Below are positions 20,644 to 29,365 of a DNA stretch of 64,000 bases, piece after piece. The notes below the pieces were generated by a model. It was not told the origin of the DNA. It ran no database searches and saw only the letters and a program-made list of their open reading frames with translations. Location of the stretch: NCBI GenBank assembly GCA_030849075.1, contig JASAOO010003463.1, positions 1 through 64,000 of the forward strand. Direction: 5' to 3'. The translations under genes and the position numbers were made by a program. The DNA comes from Zelonia costaricensis (taxonomy: Eukaryota > Euglenozoa > Kinetoplastea > Trypanosomatida > Trypanosomatidae). Each line of letters opens with the position of its first letter. Position 1 is the stretch's first letter.

Positions 20644-22473
20644 TCACAGTAGGTCAGCCATAGGGTCGGTGTAGCCGCCGCGACGCTTCTTGCGCAGCGG
20701 GCTCGACGGCGGCGCGTTGTTCGGCTTCTTGGCGGTGGAGAACATGCTCCGCAGCACGTCGGGGTCCTGCACCCCGAGTTTCCGCAGAGCGCGGCGGCAC
20801 GTGAGCACCTCCTCCTCGCTCATGACGTGGACCATGGTGCTCACCACACTGCCCAGCATTCCCAGTCCGCGGCGTGTCGCCGCCACCTCTGGCGTGAGGT
20901 GCTCAAGCAGCTGCAACACAGACGCGAAGTTGCGCATGCCGCCCTTCTGCGCCTGCAAGACGTGGGCGACGGTGAAGAAGTCGTCCGTGAAGAGCTGCAG
21001 CATGGCAAGCGAGACAATCACGCTCTCCAGCGACTCGACGTCCAGCGCCGGGGCGCGCAAAGACGCGGCGTACGCCAGTGACACGACGGCGACGTCGCCC
21101 TTGGCGGGCGGGTAGCTGGAGAGGAGGTGCAGGATGTACACCAACTGCCCCACACTGAGCAGCCCAGCTTCACTCTCTAGCCGGTGCAACAGTGCTCGCA
21201 TGCACGACTCGCTCAAATGCATTGGTACCATGGAAAGGAGGTCCATCGCGCGGTCGATGTTGCGCACCTCCATGCTCGGTGCCAGATCCGTGAGCCGCTC
21301 CGTGAGATGGTGCAGCCCGTCGAGCTGCGCAGATCCGACGAGCGTCGTGACCGCCTCGAACAGGCAGAGCACGTCCCTCTGCGTGGACGAAGCGCGCCAT
21401 CGATGCGCCCAGTGCCGAAGCACGGCCTGCACCGCAGTGGTCTGGGAGATGTGGTAGCGCGCCATCGACACGAGGAGCGCGCGGTGGTAGCTCGGTGCCG
21501 TCGCGTCGTCCAGCTTCTTGACCGCCCGTGGCAGGATGCCGAAGAGGAGCTGCTGCGAAGCGGAGGACGTGTACTCCTGGCGCTCCAGTGAAAATGTGAG
21601 CCGGCGGATCTCCTCCGCGGAGAGCTCGTTCGCGTGCTCAAGGATGTGGTTGATGATGGACACGCACGAGTCGCGGGTGTGCAGCCTGTGCAGGTTGTAA
21701 AAGAGCTGGCAGAGGTCGCGGTGCGACAGCTGGCTGGCCACTTCGCACCCGCGCCGCGTCAGCCGCTGCGTGTGCTCGTAGTTGCTGTGATTCAGCTTCG
21801 CCAGCTTCGAGACCAGCACGAGCGTCTCTGCGCCGGAGAGCTGCCGCAGGTGTGGTTCGAGCGCCGTAAGATGGTCGTTCAACACAGCAGCGCGACTGCT
21901 GCCCAGCGCCTCGCCGACGCCGGCGGTGCAAACCTCGCCAGCACCGTCCTCGTCGAGCGCTGCGTCGCTGTGTGCGCCAGACTGCGCCTTTGCTGCGGCC
22001 CGCCCTTGCTGCGGCACTGCACGGTAGTAGTCTCCCTCGACCTCCTTGATGAGCTCCATAATGGCGTTGAAGTACTCACGGGCAGTGACGGGTGGCGCAG
22101 CATCGGCGGGCACCGCGGCGGCCGCGTGCGTCGCCAGTGCAGAGTCCGTGGCCGATGCCTGCGGGCTCGTGCCACTAGGGCTTGAGGTAGCACACGCGGG
22201 GCCGCGCAGAAGCACGACGTCGAGAAGAGACCTCTGGAAGGGCGTGGCCCCGCTGCGGAGCTGCTCGTAGCGGCTGCCGAGACTGCGCAGGAGGGCATCG
22301 TTGCTGCGGAGCCCGAGGACGTCGCTGGGGTCCTTGATGAGAATCCCCAGCTTGAAGAGCTCGCCGAGGTCGAGGCGCTCTGGGTGGCGCGTGCAGTGCT
22401 GTTGCAGCCGCGTCAGCGTCGAGAGGGCCACGGCGAACTGCTGAAGTCGCACGCGCGACCGCTGCAGCAGCAT
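20644..22473 (-). CDS. Helical-repeat protein, probably mitochondrial, 609 aa
   Basis: Family not recognised. Residues 1-90 and about 190-570 are mostly amphipathic helices in an array (LSGAETLVLVSKLAKLNH at 213-230, SHRDLCQLFYNLHRLHTRD at 250-268, SVGQLVYILHLLSSYPPAKGD at about 440-459). A less ordered Ala/Ser/Thr-rich insertion lies at about 93-195. The N-terminus MLLQRSRVRLQQF is basic and amphipathic, which suits mitochondrial import. The C-terminus carries a KKRRGG cluster (595-600). No enzyme motif is visible. It resembles in style the adjacent 550-residue protein and trypanosomatid organellar RNA-processing or mitoribosome-assembly factors; this is inference. The ATG at 22473 is the first in frame below the predicted acceptor at about 22559, with no other in-frame Met between them. 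Confidence 0.9.
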   Translation of the reverse strand: MLLQRSRVRLQQFAVALSTLTRLQQHCTRHPERLDLGELFKLGILIKDPSDVLGLRSNDALLRSLGSRYEQLRSGATPFQRSLLDVVLLRGPACATSSPSGTSPQASATDSALATHAAAAVPADAAPPVTAREYFNAIMELIKEVEGDYYRAVPQQGRAAAKAQSGAHSDAALDEDGAGEVCTAGVGEALGSSRAAVLNDHLTALEPHLRQLSGAETLVLVSKLAKLNHSNYEHTQRLTRRGCEVASQLSHRDLCQLFYNLHRLHTRDSCVSIINHILEHANELSAEEIRRLTFSLERQEYTSSASQQLLFGILPRAVKKLDDATAPSYHRALLVSMARYHISQTTAVQAVLRHWAHRWRASSTQRDVLCLFEAVTTLVGSAQLDGLHHLTERLTDLAPSMEVRNIDRAMDLLSMVPMHLSESCMRALLHRLESEAGLLSVGQLVYILHLLSSYPPAKGDVAVVSLAYAASLRAPALDVESLESVIVSLAMLQLFTDDFFTVAHVLQAQKGGMRNFASVLQLLEHLTPEVAATRRGLGMLGSVVSTMVHVMSEEEVLTCRRALRKLGVQDPDVLRSMFSTAKKPNNAPPSSPLRKKRRGGYTDPMADLL

Positions 22474-23112
22474 AGGCTCGAAGTGCGGTGCGCCGCTGGC
22501 GCTCTGTCGATGTACGTGGTACCGGTGACCTTCTTGTTGTGTGTGTACAGAAGGTTGGCTCAGATGCGTGGGAGGGGGGTCATAGGAGAAAAAACAATAG
22601 CAATACGACCGGTGCCCTTCAGGATGACAGAGAGTCTTGCGCATCGGCCGAGGGCTTTCACGGACACCAGCATACGGGGTGCTATGCGCCTTTTCCCGTT
22701 GTTGCCTCACCCCAAAGCGTACGAGAGTCTCCGCTGCGTGTTGCCTTTGGGCCACCGATGAGAAACCTGCTGATGAGTTGCAGTTACCCGACCGTGGCTT
22801 GACCTTTTTTTGTTGTTGTTGTTTCGATCTTGAGTAGGGGGGCGGGGGCTCCAGTAGCAGCCCGCGCGTTTCCTGCGCCGGGCGCACCGGGGCCACCGCC
22901 AGCACACAAACGTGCTCAAACAGCAGCAGCAACAAAGGCTCGCAGGTGGGAAAGGAAGGGGAAGGGGGGTGGGCAGGGGAGGAGAAACGCGGTGTCTGGT
23001 GCCGGCATAAGCTGTCGAGTGCCCATTCTTCACAGTGTCACTTCGTAGGTCACCTCGGCCACCTCCTCCTCCACCCCTCAAATTTTCCTTTACTGGGCGG
23101 CTGCTCTGTGCG
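22474..23112. other. Intergenic region between PIG-P and the 609-aa protein gene
   Basis: Holds the splice signal of the 609-residue protein gene and the 3' UTR of the PIG-P gene. No additional gene seen. Confidence 0.6.
22559..22601 (-). promoter_or_regulatory. Candidate spliced-leader acceptor, 609-aa protein gene
   Basis: A minus-strand T/C-rich tract (complement of 22568-22601) leads to GCATCTGAG, AG at the complement of 22559-22560, about 86 nt above the ATG. Confidence 0.45.
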
Positions 23113-23520
23113 CTACCGCACCTTTTCCTTCCACGGTTCAAACATCAAGTGGCTGGAGACCGACACAGGAATGTCCACCCACGGCGGCACGCTGCTGTTC
23201 GAGTCGGCGAGCGCGCCAACTTCGATCTCCTTCTCGCGCTTACTGTCCACATCTGTGACGCAGCAGCCGTCCGTCAGCGGGTGCGTCGTGATGAGCACGA
23301 GAAGCCACGACGTCGTGAAGTAGTAGAAGATGAACATGACCACCATGGCGGGCACCGCTACGGCCCAGTATCGGTCCGGGTAGTAGGTGAGGTGCAAGCA
23401 GTGCAGGGCCTCATCGGGCAGCACCGCCCAGAGAACGTACGTGATGGAGCCGACGACAATGAGGAGCGACGCGATGAAGCCGTTGATGGCGATCTGCGCC
23501 CGCTGGCTATCCTCCGCCAT
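23113..23520 (-). CDS. PIGP: PIG-P, subunit of GPI N-acetylglucosaminyltransferase, 135 aa
   Basis: Small ER membrane protein of the PIG-P family, a subunit of the complex that adds GlcNAc to phosphatidylinositol in the first step of GPI-anchor synthesis. Two membrane segments are visible (about 11-34 and 51-77). Between them is the family hallmark HLTYYPDRYWAVAVP (43-57), and the C-terminal stretch PPWVDIPVS (112-120) corresponds to the conserved tail motif of PIG-P. A hydrophilic linker rich in Asp, Lys and Glu joins the two. Length is normal for the family. The ATG at 23520 gives the expected N-terminus, and the predicted splice acceptor is only about 14 nt above it. GPI anchors carry the major surface proteins of trypanosomatids, so this gene should be important. 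Family call is firm. Confidence 0.95.
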   Translation of the reverse strand: MAEDSQRAQIAINGFIASLLIVVGSITYVLWAVLPDEALHCLHLTYYPDRYWAVAVPAMVVMFIFYYFTTSWLLVLITTHPLTDGCCVTDVDSKREKEIEVGALADSNSSVPPWVDIPVSVSSHLMFEPWKEKVR

Positions 23521-24183
23521 TGCTATACAAAAGGCTGTGAGTGTGGGGAGGGGGGAAGGGGGGGAAGCTGCAGAAGGAAGCAGCTTGAGGTGCCTCACAG
23601 GCGTTGGGTGTGTCGCGTATCTGGGAGTGTATGCGAGGAGTCGGGGTTGACAGGTCCAAACACGGCTTGCTCCCCGTTGCGTCAGCAAGCAGCACGATCT
23701 GAAAACAGAACTCGCGACACCGCAAGATCAATAGGAGAATGCAAGGAGGCGGTGAGCAGAGATGAAGTGCAGAGATTGGGAGCGGTGAGAAGAAAAAAAA
23801 GTGAAAAAGCCGCGGGCATCTTCTTGTTCGCTTCCCCAGTGCGATAAGGAGGCCTTCGTACGTTTGGTGCTCTCGTAGGGCGTAAATGGAACGCAGTGAA
23901 GGTCTCACCACGAACCGGGTCGAGCGCAGCAAGGGCAAGTCAGGAGACCGGGGAATCCACGGGAAAAAGTAAAGAAGGTGCTCGTTGTGCATTCACTGGC
24001 TTTGTGAGCTCGCGTGAGAAGCGGTTGCCGTCCCGCGTACCAGGCTCGTGTGCAACGTAGGCTTTGCTCATGCTCGTCACACGTCACGGTCGCGACCAGC
24101 AGCCCGTGGAGTAACGTGCGCCGAAGGGAGGCGAAAAAACAACCGCAGAGGGACTCTCAACGCGGTGCGGCCGGAGAGTCGCA
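23521..24183. other. Intergenic region above PIG-P
   Basis: Contains the splice signal of PIG-P and the 3' UTR of the 1441-residue protein gene. No other gene supported. Confidence 0.6.
23535..23577 (-). promoter_or_regulatory. Candidate spliced-leader acceptor, PIG-P
   Basis: A long C/T tract on the minus strand (complement of 23541-23577) runs into ACTCACAG, AG at the complement of 23535-23536, leaving a leader of only about 14 nt. Confidence 0.55.
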
Positions 24184-27100
24184 CTACGGCGACGGCGCCC
24201 TCGACAGCGCGCTTGCACTCATCGAGGCTGCAGGCTGCTGCGACGACACGTCCGTCTCGGCCAGCTGCGCGCCAAGGTCGCTTTGCAGCGTACGCGCGGC
24301 GGAGGTGGCGGACTCGACCGTTATGCCGGAGAGAGAGCGCCGCCGCTCACCAAAGACGGCCGCGCTCGTTGCAGGCGAGGCGGCCCCACTCGTCCGCCGC
24401 GGCACGACGGAGGCCTCAAAGCGGTCCCGCAGCGGCGACATGGCCGCCACGTCTCTCGAGTCTTCTTCAAGCGTTGTCTGCACCTTCACCCGCCGCCGCC
24501 GCTGCAGTGTTGGGCGGAGGCTCGGCGAGAACGAGAACCCCCGTCGCGTCGGCTGGCGATGGCGCCCGTCGCGCAAAGCTGCCTTGAGCTGGTCGACTAC
24601 GACCTGCTGCTGCGCCAGCGCCTCGTAGAGGTCGTGCTTTTCCTTGTGCGCGAGCTCTGCAAGGTTGACCTTGCCCAGCCGCTCGAGAAGGTCTAGCACC
24701 TGCGTCGTCTCCTGCATAGCAGATGGGGTACTCACTGTGGAGGCGGCGGCGCTGCGAAGCGAGCTCGGGTACGCACGCGACGCGCTAGAGTACCAGCTGT
24801 CCTCGTCTTCCCCGCGTCGGTGGCGCCGGCGTAGCAGGTCCACTTCCGACGTCGCGACACCCTCGAGCAGGGAGGCGTAGTCGGAGCCGTACACCTCGGA
24901 CACGCTCAGCGTGAGTGCCGGCGTCGGCGGCGTCAGCGCCCCCGAGTCGCTCAAGCCGCGCGCAGGCGAGTCCTCGAACGCGGTCGCCGGCACCCGGTGA
25001 TGACGCCCGGCAGAGCGGGAGTAAGAGTCGGGTTGAACTGGCGACGGCGACATCACGCTGAGTTGCGGCGTGCAAGCCGGCGCACCGGCTGTGGGTGAAG
25101 CGAGGGAGGGAGCCTCGGTCACAACGTAAGGATGCGCCGGCGTCACTCCAACCTCCGAGAGATGCGAGGCGGGATCTAGGTGCGGCTCCCGAGGCGCCTC
25201 GCGCAATTCTGCGCCGGGCATCTCCTCTGCTTGCAAAGCTGTTTTTGATCCCCTCGGCGGAGAGGCCGAGCGCAGTGGTGCGTCACGCGGGACTCTCGGC
25301 GTCGGCCCTTCGTCGCCGCTCGCGGCCATCAGGGAGGCCTCGTCGTCTTCCACCGCGATGTCGGTGACACTCAGGCTGGGTGAAGAGGCGCCTTCGGCGT
25401 CGCCCTCGTCGCAGGGGATGGGGCCTCGTGCGCTCGATGATGGCGCCTCCGGGTCGCCGCGTGCCGAGTCGTCAGCCCTCGCCACGCCGTTCGGTCGCGC
25501 CGTTGACATGGGGGTGGCGCTGGACCATGAAGAGGGAGAAGAAGAGGCGCCGTCGCTCTTGTGCAGCGGTGCGGCGGTGTCGTCGCCGGCGTCGTCGTCC
25601 GTGTCGCCTTGCTGACTTTCCTGCAAGACGGAGCGGCGCACGACGGGCACGCTGCGGGAGCCCGGGGCGGGCGTGCCCGACTCGAACACCTGTGGCGATG
25701 CCGTGACAAACACGCCAGGTGCGTCCGCCACCACTTTCCTCGCAGTTGCCCGGTCCTCTCTCGTCTCCACAGTGGAGGCAGCACACGGCGTGTGCACCTC
25801 GTCGCCGCGGTCATCGTTAGGTGGCAACTCCGGCACCGTGCTGGCGGCCCACGCCGCCACCGCGAGCCCAGTGGTGACGCGGCGCACAACAAAGTCGACG
25901 CTCTGCGTGAGAGACGAGGAGGCGGCTGAGTGGGAAGAGGGCGGCGCTGCATTCACGGTAATCAGGTCTTCGTCTGCGAAGCGGTCAGGAGCGGCGTTGG
26001 CAACGCTCGAGTCATCAGAATTCCCAAGAGGGGTTCTGGCCGCCTCTTGTACCGTCACAGCAACGACGCGTGCGTCAGATTTGTGCTGCTGGGGGTGCGC
26101 TGCGGGCGCGCGCGCCGAGAACCCCGGCAACGCTGCCTCCACTTCCCGGGCGTGCAGGAGGGTCTCCGCAGCGGCGGGTGCGCGAGGGCTAGTCGGCAGC
26201 GCTTCGGACCGCTTCACTTGAGCGTCCCCGTCGTCATCGCGTCGCACGCGGCTCCCCGTTCCCGTCCGTGGCGCGTCTTCTTCAGCCATTGCGTACGTGT
26301 CCACCGCGTGGGTGCCCAACTCCACCCCGCGCCGTGGTGCGGCCGTGCGCGCCGCGGCAGGCGTCTCCTGTCGTGGCGCCGTCCTCTGTACGGCGGGTGA
26401 GTCGATGGACGCCGTGGCGGCTGTGGCAGAGCCGGAGAAGGCGGCGCTGGTACGTGTGCTGCTGCGTCCTCGCACCATCGGCCGCAGCACCGACGTCGCT
26501 GTCTCCACGGTCGTGTCTCGTGCTGGGCGGTCGCCGCGGTGCTCGCCCCGCTGCGTTCCTGCAAGTCGAATGGAAAACTCCGTCAACGACCCTGCATCCT
26601 CGCTGTCCGCGTCCGAGCGCAAAACAGCCTTCTGCGTCCTACTTGTGACGTCCGTGCCGGTGCCAAGGGGCCCGAGCACCTCCTGGGTGGCGAAACTTCT
26701 TTCTACGGCAGCCCTGTCCGCTCCTACGTCATCAGTAGCTCCTTCAGGGCCTTTGCCTCCCGACTGCTGACCTCTGCGGGCGGAATCCGTGCGCACCTGC
26801 TCGGCTTCACCCTCGGGGACCGGGTAGGACTGGCGCACGAAGGCTGACGGAGGGAAGGCCCCGCTCACGGAGCGACGCAGCAGCTGCTGTGCACCCGAGA
26901 AACTTGAGCTCGACGGCAGCGTGGGCACAGTTCCGGCTGCATCGGCTCGATCCGCTGCACTGCGCATGCGCGCTGACAAGCCGTCAGCGCTCTGCATCAC
27001 CTCCCACCAGGCCGTGTCCGCGCTCACCCGCACGTCCTCCTCCGCGTTGGTCGCGAGCACCGCAAACAGCTGCTGCACGAACCGAAAGAGGTGCAGCGGG

Positions 27101-28509
27101 AGAGCCGTGCGGCCGTGGGCGACCACCTCTCCCGGACTCAGCAGCAGCGGCACGCCAAGCTGACGCGCCGCCGCCGCCGCCGCGGTCCAGTAGCAGAGCG
27201 ACTGATGCCGCTGCAGCCCGACCCGCGCCTCGGCGACATCTGCTGCGTCACCTGTGCCAGCCTCAAAGTACGCGGCACCCTCCCGCAGCGCCGTCGCGAG
27301 CCCGTCCAGTGCCACGGTTTCCGGGTAGTAGAAGAGGAGCGCTACGCAGACGCACTCGCCACTCTGCACCAGCCGAAACAAGTCGCGGTCGGCCGACTCC
27401 ATCGCGTGGGCGCAGAAGGGGCCGTTTTGCACGTAGGCCTGCAGCGGCGCGCACCTCCGCATTCGTGCTAGCACCGCGGCGCCGTCCTCCGAGAACCGGA
27501 TGCTGTCCATCACCGTCTGGAACCAATCGAGCAAGGCGCCCTCCACGCTGTTTGGTGGCGGCGCCGACGGGGACCGCTGCCGTGGTGGCGGCAAGGCGGC
27601 TTGCAACTGCGTCACGTGGGCCATGACCCCCTCGCAGGTGAGCAAGGTGGCGCAGTACTGCAGGAGCAGCGAGCGCGTCAGCAGCAAATGTGCGCCGAGA
27701 AAGAACGGCACGAGCTTGGCGAGGTGCAGCGCCAGTTGGCGGTGGCGACTGAACTGCTGCTGCTGCGCCGTGGCCGAAATCCCCGAATGCACGTCGTCCG
27801 CACCGGGGCCATCCGACTCGAGTGTCGTCGCCAGCTCCTCCTCAGCCAGCACGCCTTCCGAGAAGAGCCACCGCAGGAGCAGCAGCATGGCCTGCACGGC
27901 GCTGCCCATCACATCCACGTCCGCCAGCGCCGCCACGTCGTCGCTGGCAGGATCGATGGCGGCCAGCGGCTGCGCGTCGAGGCGGCGGTACGACGAGGAC
28001 GACGCCAGCGTGCCCGTGGCGCGGCGATCACCGGCAACGTCGTCACCGTCTTCGTCGTCGGTGTCAGCGCTGGGGAAACTGACGTTGAGGTCGGGGTGCG
28101 CCGCTCCTTTGCTAGCCGGCAGCGGCGACGATGAGGGCGATGGCGCACGCATGCGGGGCTTGTGCGACGCAGGTGCCGTCACCGCGCGTTCGAGAAAGGC
28201 GTGCATGGTAGGCGGACACCCGCCCAGCAGGTGGTCCGAGACGAGCAGGTACAGCACCGCCTCGCGGGAAAGGCGCAGCACGCCAAAGGGGAGATCGGCC
28301 AAGGTGCACCCGCCGTCAAAGGTGAGGCGGGTCATGATGGGGTTCATCGTAGCCGCAGACTGGATGAAGGCGGGGTACCGCTGCTCGATGGTGGGGTCGA
28401 GGAGGCTGGCGGCGTACCAGAGGAGCCAGCGCATGTTCACCGCGTACTCGAGGACGTAGAGGTCCACGTCGGCACCGCCATTGAGGGTGCTGCTCGATAT
28501 ACCCGCCAT
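24184..28509 (-). CDS. Large protein of unknown function, 1441 aa
   Basis: No family recognised. The first 520 or so residues look folded and mainly helical, starting with a hydrophobic region (about 17-37) and containing several Leu-rich helices such as FGVLRLSREAVLYLLVSD (75-92). Ser/Ala-rich loops interrupt it. The middle (about 525-1240) is low complexity, rich in Ser, Ala, Thr, Asp and Arg, and very probably disordered, with many potential phosphorylation sites. A coiled-coil-like helix follows (about 1255-1315; LDLLERLGKVNLAELAHKEK), then an Arg-rich tail with RRRR. The ATG at 28509 is the first in frame. The architecture, a folded head, long flexible spacer and terminal coiled coil, suits a cytoskeletal or membrane-tethered scaffold, but nothing in the sequence proves this. 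Confidence 0.9.
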   Translation of the reverse strand: MAGISSSTLNGGADVDLYVLEYAVNMRWLLWYAASLLDPTIEQRYPAFIQSAATMNPIMTRLTFDGGCTLADLPFGVLRLSREAVLYLLVSDHLLGGCPPTMHAFLERAVTAPASHKPRMRAPSPSSSPLPASKGAAHPDLNVSFPSADTDDEDGDDVAGDRRATGTLASSSSYRRLDAQPLAAIDPASDDVAALADVDVMGSAVQAMLLLLRWLFSEGVLAEEELATTLESDGPGADDVHSGISATAQQQQFSRHRQLALHLAKLVPFFLGAHLLLTRSLLLQYCATLLTCEGVMAHVTQLQAALPPPRQRSPSAPPPNSVEGALLDWFQTVMDSIRFSEDGAAVLARMRRCAPLQAYVQNGPFCAHAMESADRDLFRLVQSGECVCVALLFYYPETVALDGLATALREGAAYFEAGTGDAADVAEARVGLQRHQSLCYWTAAAAAARQLGVPLLLSPGEVVAHGRTALPLHLFRFVQQLFAVLATNAEEDVRVSADTAWWEVMQSADGLSARMRSAADRADAAGTVPTLPSSSSFSGAQQLLRRSVSGAFPPSAFVRQSYPVPEGEAEQVRTDSARRGQQSGGKGPEGATDDVGADRAAVERSFATQEVLGPLGTGTDVTSRTQKAVLRSDADSEDAGSLTEFSIRLAGTQRGEHRGDRPARDTTVETATSVLRPMVRGRSSTRTSAAFSGSATAATASIDSPAVQRTAPRQETPAAARTAAPRRGVELGTHAVDTYAMAEEDAPRTGTGSRVRRDDDGDAQVKRSEALPTSPRAPAAAETLLHAREVEAALPGFSARAPAAHPQQHKSDARVVAVTVQEAARTPLGNSDDSSVANAAPDRFADEDLITVNAAPPSSHSAASSSLTQSVDFVVRRVTTGLAVAAWAASTVPELPPNDDRGDEVHTPCAASTVETREDRATARKVVADAPGVFVTASPQVFESGTPAPGSRSVPVVRRSVLQESQQGDTDDDAGDDTAAPLHKSDGASSSPSSWSSATPMSTARPNGVARADDSARGDPEAPSSSARGPIPCDEGDAEGASSPSLSVTDIAVEDDEASLMAASGDEGPTPRVPRDAPLRSASPPRGSKTALQAEEMPGAELREAPREPHLDPASHLSEVGVTPAHPYVVTEAPSLASPTAGAPACTPQLSVMSPSPVQPDSYSRSAGRHHRVPATAFEDSPARGLSDSGALTPPTPALTLSVSEVYGSDYASLLEGVATSEVDLLRRRHRRGEDEDSWYSSASRAYPSSLRSAAASTVSTPSAMQETTQVLDLLERLGKVNLAELAHKEKHDLYEALAQQQVVVDQLKAALRDGRHRQPTRRGFSFSPSLRPTLQRRRRVKVQTTLEEDSRDVAAMSPLRDRFEASVVPRRTSGAASPATSAAVFGERRRSLSGITVESATSAARTLQSDLGAQLAETDVSSQQPAASMSASALSRAPSP

Positions 28510-29365
28510 GGAACCCGCGTGCGCGAGAGCGATGCCGGAGGTGCGGACGTATGCGGCGAGCAGCAGCTGTCGGCGTCTCGGGGAGACAACTGGGACGGAG
28601 AGAGTGTATGAGAAAGGAGCTCTGTGTAGGAGCGCAAGGGCGCCTTGCTACGAGTTGTGCGTCTATTGTGAGAAGAGGGGGAGGGGGGGGGATCAGACAA
28701 GAAAGAAAAAAAAACGGATTTTCGCGAGCGAAAGGAAGCGTTGTGCTGCAGCACTTGTGACGGAGGGGCGGGGGAGGGGGTACGGGGTGCGTGACCCGCT
28801 CCTGCCTGACAGCCGTCTCGGAAAGAGTTCCGATGCCACACTTGACGTAATCACGCTAGCACAAGAAAGAAAAAAGACAACAGGAAAGACAGGCGGAGGT
28901 GTCGTGCGACACACACACAAAAAAAGGTGCAGTGGATTCGGTTCGAAGGAGATGTTCGTAGAGATGGAAAGAGTCACGGTTGGAGCTCGAATAGCGGGAG
29001 CCTGTGCACGAAGAGCGGCGTACAGCACGCCTCAGATGCTGAGTTTCTCAACATTCCTCGCTCTCAGAGACTCGCGCGTCTGTTTCCGACGTCAAGTGCA
29101 CCTGCTGCGCAGCTCGCCCTTCACGTTGCACACGCAGATCCGAAGAAAACGCGCTCTTCGCCGTGGCGCCCCATCAGGTGCGAGTCGTGGTGATCCCAGC
29201 TGGCACCTGTCCTTATCTTTTGGGTAGGTATGAGATTCCTTTCCTGTCATGGGGTCAGGAGACTCGATGACTGTCACATGTTTGTGTGCTTCTATGACGA
29301 TTCTAGGAGGGCGGCGCTCTAGAGCTGAAACAACAAAAGGCTCTATAAGCTGCGCAGGCACCACG
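28510..29365. other. Intergenic region between the 1441-aa protein and TBC1D31 genes
   Basis: Contains the splice signal of the 1441-residue protein gene and the 3' UTR of TBC1D31. A minus-strand open frame at 29092-29364 starts with GTG and shows no recognisable content. Confidence 0.6.
28663..28692 (-). promoter_or_regulatory. Candidate spliced-leader acceptor, 1441-aa protein gene
   Basis: A minus-strand C/T tract (complement of about 28673-28692) is followed by CACAATAG, AG at the complement of 28663-28664, about 154 nt above the ATG. Confidence 0.45.
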
